A stretch of 64,000 bases of DNA from Flavobacterium cyclinae (GTDB taxonomy: Bacteria; Bacteroidota; Bacteroidia; Flavobacteriales; Flavobacteriaceae), in the NCBI RefSeq assembly GCF_021172145.1, contig NZ_CP089095.1:1984001-2048000 (forward strand), in the 5' to 3' direction. Made by a program: the position numbers and the translations under genes. Each line of letters opens with the position of its first letter. Position 1 is the stretch's first letter. Shown here in pieces: positions 27,659 to 36,733 of the stretch. The notes beneath the pieces are model-generated. The model had not been told where the DNA came from. It saw only the letters and a program-made list of their open reading frames with translations, and did not search any database.

Positions 27659-27666
27659 CAAAATTA
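27659..27666 (-). promoter_or_regulatory. Candidate -7 box for glyA
   Basis: On the minus strand this reads TAATTTTG (TAnnTTTG), 27 bases upstream of the glyA ATG. The -33 region of this promoter would overlap the fah promoter on the other strand. Confidence 0.4.
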
Positions 27667-27676
27667 CAAAAAAGGT

Positions 27677-27706
27677 TTGTTACATTAATAGATAATTTTA
27701 TATTTG
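27677..27706 (+). promoter_or_regulatory. Promoter of the fumarylacetoacetase gene
   Basis: TTG at 27677-27679 (within TTTG), a 19-base spacer, then TATATTTG at 27699-27706. Full consensus, 37 bases before the ATG. Confidence 0.8.
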
Positions 27707-27743
27707 ATTCATAATTTTTCAACAACAAACTAACAATATAAAT

Positions 27744-29030
27744 ATGCCTAACACAGCAAACGACCCAAATAGAAAATCATGGATAAATGTTCCTGAAAAT
27801 AGTGATTTCCCTATCCAAAACATTCCTTTTGGTGTTTTTATTACAAAAGAAGATGTTATTACTATTGGTACAAGAATAGGAAATTGTGCAATAGACATGG
27901 GAGCTTTACAACAATTAGGGTATTTTGATGGAATAGAACTTACTGACGATATGTTCATGCAAGATACTCTAAATGATTTTATTTCTGATGGAAAAAAGAC
28001 ATGGAGGTTAGTTAGAAATCGTTTAGCCGAACTTTTTGACGAAAATAACCCTAAACTTAGAGATAATAAAGATCATAGAGAGGTTGTAATCTTTAATGTA
28101 GAAGATATCGAAATGCTTTTGCCAGTTCAAATTGGTGATTATACTGATTTTTACAGTTCTAAAGAACATGCTACTAACGTTGGAAAAATGTTCCGTGATC
28201 CAGAAAACGCATTATTACCAAACTGGTTACACATTCCAGTAGGCTATCACGGAAGAAGCTCTACAATAGTTCCATCTGGAATTCCAGTGCACAGACCATA
28301 CGGACAAACGTTGCCAAACGGAGAAACAACACCCGTGTTTGGACCATCAAGATTAGTGGATTTTGAATTAGAAACTGCTTTTATTACAACTGACGCTAAT
28401 TTAATGGGAGAACCTATTCCGGTTGAAGAAGCAGAAGATCATATCTTTGGAATGGTTTTATTCAACGACTGGAGCGCACGTGATATTCAAAAATGGGAAT
28501 ATGTGCCTCTTGGTCCTTTCTTAGCAAAAAACTTCGCTTCATCAATTTCACCATGGATTGTAACCATGGATGCCTTAGAACCATTTAGAGTTAAAGGTCC
28601 TGAGCAATCACCAAAACCATTACCTTATTTGCAACAAAAAGGAGAAAAAGCATTTGATATTAATTTAGAAGTTATAATCAAACCTGAAAATTCGGAAGAA
28701 ACTGTTGTTTCTCGTTCAAACTTCAAATATATGTATTGGTCAATGGCGCAACAATTAGCGCATCATACAATAAATGGATGTAGAGTAAACTCAGGTGATA
28801 TGATGGGTAGTGGAACCATTTCTGGACCAACAGAAGATTCTTTCGGTTCAATGTTAGAATTGACTTGGGGTGGTCAAAAACCAATTCAAATGAAAGATGG
28901 CTCTGAGCGAAAATTCATTAACGATAATGACACCGTGATTATTAGAGGTTTCTGTCAAAAAGATAAATTAAGAATTGGATTTGGTGAAGTTTCTAGTAAA
29001 CTTTTACCAGCTGTTGATTTGAAATTTTAA
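27744..29030 (+). CDS. fahA: Fumarylacetoacetase
   Basis: Last step of tyrosine degradation: fumarylacetoacetate to fumarate and acetoacetate. 428 residues. The N-terminal SH3-like domain is followed by the FAH fold. Metal and catalytic residues can be seen in YTDFYSSKEHATNVG, WLHIPVGYHGRSS, LVDFELETAF (Glu ligands), LFNDWSARDIQKWE and SGDMMGSGTISGP. Other tyrosine-catabolic genes (hmgA, hpd) are not in the window, so it is scattered here. It ends in a strong terminator. Confidence 0.95.
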   Translation: MPNTANDPNRKSWINVPENSDFPIQNIPFGVFITKEDVITIGTRIGNCAIDMGALQQLGYFDGIELTDDMFMQDTLNDFISDGKKTWRLVRNRLAELFDENNPKLRDNKDHREVVIFNVEDIEMLLPVQIGDYTDFYSSKEHATNVGKMFRDPENALLPNWLHIPVGYHGRSSTIVPSGIPVHRPYGQTLPNGETTPVFGPSRLVDFELETAFITTDANLMGEPIPVEEAEDHIFGMVLFNDWSARDIQKWEYVPLGPFLAKNFASSISPWIVTMDALEPFRVKGPEQSPKPLPYLQQKGEKAFDINLEVIIKPENSEETVVSRSNFKYMYWSMAQQLAHHTINGCRVNSGDMMGSGTISGPTEDSFGSMLELTWGGQKPIQMKDGSERKFINDNDTVIIRGFCQKDKLRIGFGEVSSKLLPAVDLKF

Positions 29031-29052
29031 AAATTAAATCCTAAAATAATAG

Positions 29053-29083
29053 AAACTCCGAAAGTTATTTTCGGAGTTTTTTT
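29053..29083 (+). terminator. Terminator after the fumarylacetoacetase gene
   Basis: AAACTCCGAAA - GTTA - TTTTCGGAGTTT followed by a T run. Confidence 0.88.
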
Positions 29084-29160
29084 GCTCAAAACTATCCTGT
29101 TTTCAATCATCGATTATTCACGACATTTTATCAAAAAAATTGAATTTAGTTACATTTTAA

Positions 29161-29238
29161 GACATTATGTCGTAAATTTATATGGTTTTCGGAACTTTAT
29201 CAGTCATTTTGTCTTGATTTAAGCATTGGAATACCAAT
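29161..29238. promoter_or_regulatory. clpB upstream region with two inverted repeats
   Basis: The 277-base gap before clpB holds two short dyads: GACAT-T-ATGTC (29161-29171) and ATTGG-AATA-CCAAT (29225-29238). There is no CIRCE (HrcA) element and no exact TAnnTTTG box. The gap's other half is AT-rich without a gene. Heat-shock control is expected for clpB, but which dyad, if any, is used cannot be told. Confidence 0.35.
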
Positions 29239-29307
29239 TGCAATACTCCTTTCAAAATCATTAAATTGAAATAAAAACGAATCCCCAACTCGATAACAAC
29301 TAAAAAA

Positions 29308-31923
29308 ATGAACTTAAAAAATTTTACTATTAAATCGCAAGAAGCTTTGCATCAAGCACAGCAAATTGCACAAAGTTTTGGGCACCAACAGCTTGAAAAC
29401 GAACATATATTCAAAGGAATTTTAGAAGTCGATGAGAACGTAACTCCTTTTATTTTGAAAAAATTGAATGTCAATGTAGATATTTTCAAAAAAGTATTGG
29501 ATAGTACCATTCAGAGTTTTCCAAAAGTTACAGGTAGCGATTTAATGTTCTCTCGTGATGCAGTTTCTTCACTTACTGAAGCTGAAATCATTGCTAAAAA
29601 AATGAACGATGAATACGTTTCTATCGAACATTTGATTTTAGCCATTTTCAAATCTAAAAGTAAGGTAGCCCAAATATTAAAAGATCAAAGTGTAACCGAA
29701 AAAGGTTTAGAAACAGCTATTGCGGAAATTAGAAAAGGAGAACGAGTAACTTCAGCTTCTGCAGAGGAAACCTATAATTCACTAAACAAATACGCTAAAA
29801 ATCTAAATGATTTAGCAAGAAATGGAAAATTAGACCCAGTTATTGGTCGCGATGAGGAAATTCGTAGAGTGCTACAAATCCTAACTCGTAGAACCAAAAA
29901 TAATCCAATGTTAATTGGAGAACCAGGCGTTGGTAAAACAGCTATTGCTGAAGGTCTAGCACATCGAATTGTAGATGGCGATGTTCCCGAAAATCTTAAA
30001 GATAAAATTGTTTACTCCTTAGATATGGGTGCACTAATTGCGGGTGCGAAATATAAAGGGGAATTTGAAGAACGTTTGAAAGCCATAGTGAAAGAAGTAA
30101 CTTCTGCTGAAGGTGATATCGTATTATTCATCGATGAGATTCACACTTTAGTGGGTGCTGGTGGTGGCGAAGGCGCAATGGATGCTGCCAATATTTTAAA
30201 ACCAGCCCTAGCACGAGGCGAATTACGTGCGATTGGTGCAACCACTTTAGACGAATATCAAAAGTATTTCGAAAAAGACAAAGCTTTAGAAAGACGTTTC
30301 CAAAAGGTAATGATAGACGAACCTGACACAGAAAGTGCGATTTCAATTTTACGTGGTATCAAGGAAAAATATGAAACACATCATAAAGTGCGTATCAAAG
30401 ACGATGCAATTATTGCTGCCGTGGAACTTTCGCAACGTTACATTACGAATCGTTTCTTACCAGATAAAGCTATCGACTTGATGGACGAAGCGGCTTCAAA
30501 ATTGCGTATGGAAATCAATTCAAAACCAGAAGAATTAGACGTTTTGGATAGAAAAATAATGCAATTAGAAATTGAAATTGAGGCAATTAAACGTGAGAAT
30601 GACGAAACCAAATTGAAATCTCTTGGATTAGATTTAGCGAACTTAAAAGAAGAACGCAACGAAATTTTCACCAAGTGGAAATCAGAAAAAGACGTTGTAG
30701 ATAATATTCAAGCAGTAAAACTTGAGATTGAAGATTTCAAATTAGAAGCGGAACGAGCAGAACGCGATGGAGATTATGGTAAAGTAGCTGAAATTCGTTA
30801 CGGAAAAATTAAAGAAGCGCAAGAACGATTAGATGCTTTACAAACACAATTAGCAGAAAATCAAGCTGGTAATTCTTTAATCAAAGAAGAAGTTACGCAT
30901 GATGATATTGCAGAAGTGGTAGCCAAATGGACAGGAATTCCAGTTACTAAAATGCTTCAAAGTGAGAGAGAAAAACTACTCAAATTAGAAGATGAATTAC
31001 ATCGAAGAGTAGTTGGCCAAGAAGAAGCAATTGAAGCAATAAGTGATGCTCTTAGAAGAAGTCGCGCAGGTTTACAAGATACAAAAAAACCTATTGGTTC
31101 GTTTTTATTCTTAGGAACAACTGGTGTTGGTAAAACTGAACTTGCAAAAGCATTAGCCGAATATCTATTCGATGATGAAAATGCGATGACCAGAATTGAT
31201 ATGAGTGAATATCAAGAACGTCATGCGGTAAGCAGATTGGTTGGAGCGCCTCCAGGATATGTTGGTTATGATGAAGGCGGACAATTAACGGAAGCCGTTC
31301 GAAGAAAGCCATATTCAGTAGTATTGTTAGACGAAATTGAAAAGGCACATCCTGATACATTTAATATCTTATTACAAGTATTAGATGAAGGTCGATTAAC
31401 CGACAACAAAGGACGTGTAGCGGATTTTAAAAATACGATTATCATCATGACTTCTAATATGGGAAGCCATATCATTCAAGAGAAATTCGATCCCGAAGTT
31501 TCGGGATTAAAAGGCGGAATTGAAGCAGCAACCGAAGCAGCAAAAACTGAAGTTTTAGGCTTATTGAAACAAACCGTTAGACCTGAGTTTATCAACCGTA
31601 TCGATGAAATTGTAATGTTCACTCCTTTGACTGATAAAAATATCAATGAAATCGTAGGCTTACAATTGAAAAGTGTGATTAAAATGTTAGCACAACAACA
31701 CATTACCATGGATGCAACTCCAGAAGCGGTAGCGTATTTAGCAGAAAAAGGATATGATCCTCAATTTGGAGCAAGACCTGTAAAACGTGTTATTCAACGT
31801 GAAGTATTGAATCAACTTTCAAAAGAAATATTAGCTGGAAAAGTAACTACAGATAGTATTATATTACTAGATAGTTTTGATAATCAATTAGTGTTTAGAA
31901 ATCAAAATGAATTGGTTCAATAA
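29308..31923 (+). CDS. clpB: ATP-dependent disaggregase ClpB
   Basis: Hexameric AAA+ chaperone that threads aggregated proteins with help from DnaK. 871 residues, typical. N-terminal Clp repeats (about 1-145), AAA-1 with GEPGVGKT and LFIDEIHT, and the coiled-coil middle domain (about 400-520, long Glu/Lys/Arg heptads) that tells ClpB from ClpA/ClpC. AAA-2 follows with GTTGVGKT and [11 protein letters not shown] single gene with a long upstream region and its own terminator, consistent with separate stress control. Confidence 0.97.
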   Translation: MNLKNFTIKSQEALHQAQQIAQSFGHQQLENEHIFKGILEVDENVTPFILKKLNVNVDIFKKVLDSTIQSFPKVTGSDLMFSRDAVSSLTEAEIIAKKMNDEYVSIEHLILAIFKSKSKVAQILKDQSVTEKGLETAIAEIRKGERVTSASAEETYNSLNKYAKNLNDLARNGKLDPVIGRDEEIRRVLQILTRRTKNNPMLIGEPGVGKTAIAEGLAHRIVDGDVPENLKDKIVYSLDMGALIAGAKYKGEFEERLKAIVKEVTSAEGDIVLFIDEIHTLVGAGGGEGAMDAANILKPALARGELRAIGATTLDEYQKYFEKDKALERRFQKVMIDEPDTESAISILRGIKEKYETHHKVRIKDDAIIAAVELSQRYITNRFLPDKAIDLMDEAASKLRMEINSKPEELDVLDRKIMQLEIEIEAIKRENDETKLKSLGLDLANLKEERNEIFTKWKSEKDVVDNIQAVKLEIEDFKLEAERAERDGDYGKVAEIRYGKIKEAQERLDALQTQLAENQAGNSLIKEEVTHDDIAEVVAKWTGIPVTKMLQSEREKLLKLEDELHRRVVGQEEAIEAISDALRRSRAGLQDTKKPIGSFLFLGTTGVGKTELAKALAEYLFDDENAMTRIDMSEYQERHAVSRLVGAPPGYVGYDEGGQLTEAVRRKPYSVVLLDEIEKAHPDTFNILLQVLDEGRLTDNKGRVADFKNTIIIMTSNMGSHIIQEKFDPEVSGLKGGIEAATEAAKTEVLGLLKQTVRPEFINRIDEIVMFTPLTDKNINEIVGLQLKSVIKMLAQQHITMDATPEAVAYLAEKGYDPQFGARPVKRVIQREVLNQLSKEILAGKVTTDSIILLDSFDNQLVFRNQNELVQ

Positions 31924-31986
31924 GTCCAATTCTCCATAACACCATAATCCAGGGTCTAAAATGGGTTACGTTTGTTTTAGTTTGGG

Positions 31987-32022
31987 AAACACCAATTCGA
32001 AATTGAATTGGTGTTTCTTTTT
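31987..32022. terminator. Bidirectional terminator between clpB and the M28/FN3 gene
   Basis: AAACACCAATTC - GAAATT - GAATTGGTGTTT, a 12-bp perfect stem followed by C and a T run. It lies between convergent genes. Confidence 0.88.
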
Positions 32023-32027
32023 AGTAA

Positions 32028-33383
32028 TTATTTTCTCTTGAAAGTAGTTCGGATAATATCATTTGGAAAAACAACCACACTTTCATGACCTGATTTTGAA
32101 ACTGAAGCTACTCCAAAATAATAATTATCAATCACAATCCCTTTCAATTCAAAATTATCAACATCGCCCACAAAACGGCTAAATTCCCATTGTGGTGAAG
32201 TAGTTAATCGCCAATAAATTTTATATCCAACGATATTTTCATCATTTGGTTTTTCCCAACGTAATTTGGTATTTGGCTCAACAATTCCGCCTATTCTCAC
32301 ATTTTTTGGTTCAGGAGTTGCCCAAGTTAAACTGGCTAAAGTAATAGCATTTACAGCAGTTAATTTAGAAGCATATTCAAAATTTACACCTTCTATAACA
32401 TCTCCATATTTAATCCCATTTTCAGTTCGTAAATCTTGATGTTGGCGGTTGTAATTTTCATGAGCTTCCATAATTCGAACACCTGCAAAACCTAAATCAT
32501 TGAATGGTCGATGATGACCACCACGCCCAAATCGATCCAATCTATATACTAACATTGGATTCATCTCAGGCATATACGTTGTGGTAAGTTTGTGAATATA
32601 TCTAGCCAATTGTCTAGAATTCCCATCAACTTCTCCTCCATAAAAACGACGATTATTTCGATCTCTTTCTGTTTCGGTAGTAGGTGTTGGTTCAGAGAAA
32701 ATGCGGAACGTTCTATTATCAATTACACCGTCAACTCCTTCTATATTTCCAATCATATCGTTATTTAAAACCCCTATGATATCCCAACCTTGTTTTTTAG
32801 CATATTCAGCAAAGCCTTTTCCGCCAAACAAGCCTTGCTCCTCGCCTGACAATCCTAAATAGACAATGTTGTAATCGAATTTATATTGAGATAAAACTCT
32901 TGCAGCTTCAATAGTTCCTGCCATTCCAGAAGCATTATCATTAGCTCCTGGAGCATCTTTTGAAAAATCTATTGGATCCGAATTTCTACTATCAATATCG
33001 CCAGTCATGATGACATAACGATTGCTGTTTTTAGTTCCTTTTTGAACCGCTACCACATTTACAATCCAAGTATCTTTGGGCACTCGTTCACCATCATTTG
33101 TAGTTACAAAATCTTTTTGATAGAAGACTTCTAAGCAATTTGAACATTCTTTAGATACTTTTTCAAATTCTGATTTGATCCAACGTCTAGCGGCTCCAAT
33201 TCCTCTTTTATTAGAAATGGTATCACTAAATGTGTTTCGAGTACCAAAATTAGCTAACGTTCGAATGTCATTTTCAATTCGTTTTGAAGAAACAGCATTG
33301 ATAATTTCATAAATTCTAGCATCGGTTTGAGAAAAGATAAATTGATTTAAAATCAAAAAAACAACCAAATAGTATTTTTTCAT
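32028..33383 (-). CDS. Secreted M28-type metallopeptidase homologue with C-terminal FN3-like domain
   Basis: 451 residues. Signal peptide 1-19, M28 domain (about 25-345), then a fibronectin III-like module (about 355-445). Di-zinc motifs can be followed: GANDNASG (Asp149), SGEEQG (Glu181/182), NDMIG (Asp209) and RQHQD (His315). The first ligand differs: TGDIDSRN (127-134) has Asp129 where M28 enzymes normally have His (GHYDS). The metal site may be altered or the enzyme weak. It has its own promoter and no operon partner. Confidence 0.85.
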   Translation of the reverse strand: MKKYYLVVFLILNQFIFSQTDARIYEIINAVSSKRIENDIRTLANFGTRNTFSDTISNKRGIGAARRWIKSEFEKVSKECSNCLEVFYQKDFVTTNDGERVPKDTWIVNVVAVQKGTKNSNRYVIMTGDIDSRNSDPIDFSKDAPGANDNASGMAGTIEAARVLSQYKFDYNIVYLGLSGEEQGLFGGKGFAEYAKKQGWDIIGVLNNDMIGNIEGVDGVIDNRTFRIFSEPTPTTETERDRNNRRFYGGEVDGNSRQLARYIHKLTTTYMPEMNPMLVYRLDRFGRGGHHRPFNDLGFAGVRIMEAHENYNRQHQDLRTENGIKYGDVIEGVNFEYASKLTAVNAITLASLTWATPEPKNVRIGGIVEPNTKLRWEKPNDENIVGYKIYWRLTTSPQWEFSRFVGDVDNFELKGIVIDNYYFGVASVSKSGHESVVVFPNDIIRTTFKRK

Positions 33384-33396
33384 ATTTTTTTTATTT

Positions 33397-33428
33397 CAAA
33401 TTTAAGGATTAGAAGTGAAATGAATCAA
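33397..33428 (-). promoter_or_regulatory. Promoter of the M28/FN3 gene
   Basis: On the minus strand: TTG (33426-33428), a 21-base spacer, TAAATTTG (33397-33404), 13 bases upstream of the ATG. Confidence 0.65.
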
Positions 33429-33551
33429 TATAAACCAACACAAAACCCACAAAATTTGTTAAAGTTTTTTGTTGAAAAATTGTACACAACCCAATTCGTT
33501 TAAACACATTAATAGTTATTTTTACCAAATTAACGAACCAATAACTGCGTC

Positions 33552-34796
33552 ATGACTGATTTTACATTGAAAGAAAAATTAAAACATCTTCTATCTTTTC
33601 CAGTAATTGTAGCTGCTTTAGGCTATTTTGTAGATATTTATGACTTACTTCTTTTTGGAATAGTTCGTGTACCTAGTTTAAAAGACCTGAATTTAGATAT
33701 TGATACTGCAGGCACATTAATCCTAAACTATCAAATGGTTGGATTACTTCTTGGAGGTATCCTTTGGGGAATTTTAGGGGATAAAAAAGGGAGACTCTCT
33801 GTATTATTTGGTTCCATTTTAGTGTATTCTTTGGCTAATCTAGCTTGTGGATTTTTACCTCATTTTCCAGTAGAAGATAAAACCATGTTGTATGCATGGT
33901 TGCGATTTATAGCAGGAATTGGTTTAGCAGGAGAGCTCGGTGCTGGAATTACTTTGGTTTCTGAATCATTACCTAAACAATTACGAGCAATTGGAACTTC
34001 TATTGTGGCAGGTTTTGGACTACTTGGGGCAGTTGTTGCTCAACTAACAGTTGAGTTAGCAGGTGATTGGACCGTTGCTTACTACATTGGTGGTGGTTTA
34101 GGTTTAACTCTTTTAGTACTTCGAATTAGTGTTGCAGAATCGGGTATTTACAGTGACATTCAACATGATTTGGATATTAAAAAAGGAAATTTCTTTTCAT
34201 TTTTCACCAACTGGAATCGTTTTGTAAAATACATGAAATGTATTGCTATTGGATTACCCACTTGGTTTTGCATCGGAATTTTAGCCGTTATGTCCAATCA
34301 GTTTGCAAGCGTAATGGGAATTGAAAATATTCAACCTGGAAAAGCAATTATGTGGGCTTATATTGGAATTTCTGTAGGGGATTTTGCAAGTGGATTTATA
34401 TCCCATTGGTTACATTCACGAAAAAAAGCCATATTTTATATGATGTTATTTACCATTATCGGCGTACTATTAATGCTATATGGAGGAACTAAATCTGAAA
34501 ATATGTATTATTTTTATTGTGCATGGCTAGGTCTAGGAACTGGATATTGGGCTATGTTTGTAACCGTTGGAGCGGAGCAATTTGGAACAAACATTAGAAG
34601 TACAGCAACAACTACTATTCCTAATATGGTTCGTGGATTAGTTCCGGTAATGTTACTAGCTTTTGATGGATTAAAAGCAAATAACGGCGTTATAACTGCT
34701 GCAGCTATTGTAGGTTTCTTCGCTTTTGCACTTGGCATCTATGCTACTTTAACCATTTCAGAAACCCATAATAAGGATTTAGATTTCATTGAATAA
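33552..34796 (+). CDS. MFS transporter
   Basis: 414 residues with about 12 hydrophobic segments. The loop 2-3 signature GILGDKKGR matches the MFS G-x-x-x-D-(R/K)-x-G-R motif, with a second related loop near the middle. The overall form resembles the metabolite:H+ symporter and sugar-phosphate-like branches. FVDIYDLLLFG in the first helix carries acidic residues typical of proton-coupled carriers. The substrate is unknown, and neighbours give no clue. Confidence 0.85.
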   Translation: MTDFTLKEKLKHLLSFPVIVAALGYFVDIYDLLLFGIVRVPSLKDLNLDIDTAGTLILNYQMVGLLLGGILWGILGDKKGRLSVLFGSILVYSLANLACGFLPHFPVEDKTMLYAWLRFIAGIGLAGELGAGITLVSESLPKQLRAIGTSIVAGFGLLGAVVAQLTVELAGDWTVAYYIGGGLGLTLLVLRISVAESGIYSDIQHDLDIKKGNFFSFFTNWNRFVKYMKCIAIGLPTWFCIGILAVMSNQFASVMGIENIQPGKAIMWAYIGISVGDFASGFISHWLHSRKKAIFYMMLFTIIGVLLMLYGGTKSENMYYFYCAWLGLGTGYWAMFVTVGAEQFGTNIRSTATTTIPNMVRGLVPVMLLAFDGLKANNGVITAAAIVGFFAFALGIYATLTISETHNKDLDFIE

Positions 34797-34802
34797 TTTT
34801 AT

Positions 34803-34810
34803 TAAATTTG
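34803..34810 (+). promoter_or_regulatory. -7 box before the DUF4199 gene
   Basis: TAAATTTG, a full match to TAnnTTTG, in the 41-base gap after the MFS gene and 27 bases before the next ATG. It could drive the DUF4199-GNAT-epimerase trio. Confidence 0.45.
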
Positions 34811-34837
34811 ATTTACTAACCAAAAAAAAAATATATT

Positions 34838-35344
34838 ATGTTAAAAAATATTTTAAAAAACGGGATAATCGGAGGTTGTATTGTTAGTGCATTGCTAATC
34901 GCTATATCTTTTTACATGAAAGCAAATCCAGAAAAAGAAGTAAACATGATGATTGGATTTGCTGGAATGCTTATAGCTTTTTTGTTTGTTGCTGTTGGAA
35001 TAAAAAAACAACGTGAATTAAATAATGGATACCTTTCATTTGGCAAAGCATTTTTAACTGGTTTTTTAATTACACTCATCATTTCTACTATTTATGTTTT
35101 AGTTTGGTTAGTCATTTTGTATAACTACTTCCCTAATTTTGCCGAACATTATACCAATATGGCTATTGAGAAAGCTAGTCCGGAAGAAGTAGCTAAAGTA
35201 ACCGAAGAAATGAATTCATTTAAGGAAATGTATAAAAATCCAATTTTGGTTATTTTAATAACTTATATAGAAATTTTACCATTAGGAATTGTATACACCT
35301 TAATTAGCGCTTTAATTATAAAGAAAAAAAATGTTACTACTTAA
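34838..35344 (+). CDS. DUF4199 family membrane protein
   Basis: 168 residues with four hydrophobic segments (about 7-27, 37-55, 70-95 and 137-160) and an amphipathic, acidic stretch between the third and fourth. This matches DUF4199, a Bacteroidetes-rich family of unknown function. The 3' end overlaps the next gene by 14 bases, indicating cotranscription and coupled translation. Confidence 0.8.
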   Translation: MLKNILKNGIIGGCIVSALLIAISFYMKANPEKEVNMMIGFAGMLIAFLFVAVGIKKQRELNNGYLSFGKAFLTGFLITLIISTIYVLVWLVILYNYFPNFAEHYTNMAIEKASPEEVAKVTEEMNSFKEMYKNPILVILITYIEILPLGIVYTLISALIIKKKNVTT

Positions 35345-35891
35345 CTTCTCGCCTTTCCCAATACTAAAATCGGAACGTTTACATTTTAGAAAATTGACGG
35401 ATCATGATGCCCCTGAAATTTTAGAATTACGAGGCAATCCTGAAACCATGAAATTCATACCAAGACCTTTAGTAACGGATATCGAAGGCGCTTTGGCACA
35501 TATAAAAATGATAAATGATAAAATTGATGAGAACTTAGATATTAATTGGGCTGTAACCGAAAAAGGAAGTGATAAATGTATTGGAATAATGGGATTTTAC
35601 AGAACCCAACCCGAACATTACAGAACAGAATTAGGTTACATGATTCATACAGAATATTGGGGAAAAGGATATGTTACAGAAGCAGTAAATACACTTTTAG
35701 ATTTTGCTTTCAATACACTTAATTTTCACTCCATTGAAGCGGTAATTGATTCAAGACATACAGCTTCGGAACGTGTTTTACAAAAAAATGGCTTTGAAAA
35801 AGAAGCGCATTTTAAAGAGAATTTTTATTACAATAACGAGTTTACTGATACTGTAATTTACAGTTTATTAAAACGTAATTTTAGAATATGA
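35331..35891 (+). CDS. GNAT-family N-acetyltransferase (RimJ/RimL type)
   Basis: 186 residues. It opens with LKSERLHFRKLTDHD, as in RimJ/RimL/MDR-type acetyltransferases. The acetyl-CoA loop is in ELGYMIHTEYWGKGYVTEA (the Q/RxxGxG/A equivalent WGKGYV), and the C-terminal VLQKNGFEKE is the usual end of the fold. It acetylates an amino group of an unknown protein or small molecule. It overlaps both neighbours. Confidence 0.88.
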   Translation: MLLLNFSPFPILKSERLHFRKLTDHDAPEILELRGNPETMKFIPRPLVTDIEGALAHIKMINDKIDENLDINWAVTEKGSDKCIGIMGFYRTQPEHYRTELGYMIHTEYWGKGYVTEAVNTLLDFAFNTLNFHSIEAVIDSRHTASERVLQKNGFEKEAHFKENFYYNNEFTDTVIYSLLKRNFRI

Positions 35892-36733
35892 TAATCACAA
35901 TTTCAAATACAAAAATTTCAGCAACAATTAATTCAATTGGTGCCGAATTAATTCGATTAGAAAAAGACAATAAAAATTACATTTGGACAGTTGACGAAAC
36001 CTATTGGAACAAAACATCACCTATTCTATTTCCAATAGTAGGTCGATTGAAAAATGATTCTTACTCGATAAATAACACAACTTTTGAGTTGCCACGACAT
36101 GGTTTTGCTCGAAATTATGATTTTCAAATTGTAAACCAAACCGAAAATTCGGTGCTTTTTCAATTAGAAAGCAATTCGGAAACTTTAAAAAACTACCCAT
36201 TTGATTTTCAATTGCAATTGGAATATGTTTTAGAAGGCAATTCCTTAAAAACGAAGTATTCGATTGTAAATAAATCAAATACAACGATGCCTTTTTCTAT
36301 TGGAGCACATCCTGCATTTGCAATTGACAATAATTTTAAAGACTATTCTTTACGTTTTAATAAAGAAGATAAATTCATCTCATTCGAATTAGAAAACGAA
36401 CAATTTAATAATTCATTCAAAGAAATCAGTACAGTTAATAACACCATTTCTTTAGATTACTCGCTTTTTGAAAAAGATGCTTTGGTATTTAAACATTTAA
36501 ATTCAAATGAATTAACTTTATTAGAAAACGAACAAGAAGTTCTATCCGTTCAATTTGATGGTTTCCCTTATTTGGGAATTTGGACAAAACCAAATGCTCC
36601 GTTTTTGTGTATTGAACCTTGGTGTGGTTTAGCAGACAATGTTAATCATAATGGAGAACTTTCTGTAAAAGAAGGTATTAATTTATTAGAAAAAGATGCT
36701 ACTTTTAATAGAACAATGATAATTAGATTATAA
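35888..36733 (+). CDS. Aldose 1-epimerase (mutarotase)-like protein
   Basis: 281-residue beta-sandwich of the galactose mutarotase-like superfamily. Candidate catalytic residues are in LPRHGFARNYDF (His) and IGAHPAF (His), with a late Glu in CIEPWCG. It belongs to the aldose 1-epimerase/YeaD-like group. It probably interconverts anomers of a hexose or hexose phosphate. It starts in a 4-base ATGA overlap with the GNAT gene and ends in a tail-to-tail 6-base overlap with the next, opposite-strand gene. Confidence 0.85.
   Translation: MIITISNTKISATINSIGAELIRLEKDNKNYIWTVDETYWNKTSPILFPIVGRLKNDSYSINNTTFELPRHGFARNYDFQIVNQTENSVLFQLESNSETLKNYPFDFQLQLEYVLEGNSLKTKYSIVNKSNTTMPFSIGAHPAFAIDNNFKDYSLRFNKEDKFISFELENEQFNNSFKEISTVNNTISLDYSLFEKDALVFKHLNSNELTLLENEQEVLSVQFDGFPYLGIWTKPNAPFLCIEPWCGLADNVNHNGELSVKEGINLLEKDATFNRTMIIRL

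Noticed and set aside
29120..29240. CIRCE or sigma-32-type heat-shock promoter upstream of clpB
   Set aside because: No TTAGCACTC-N9-GAGTGCTAA and no convincing CTTGAA...CCCCAT pair. Only short unrelated dyads are present.
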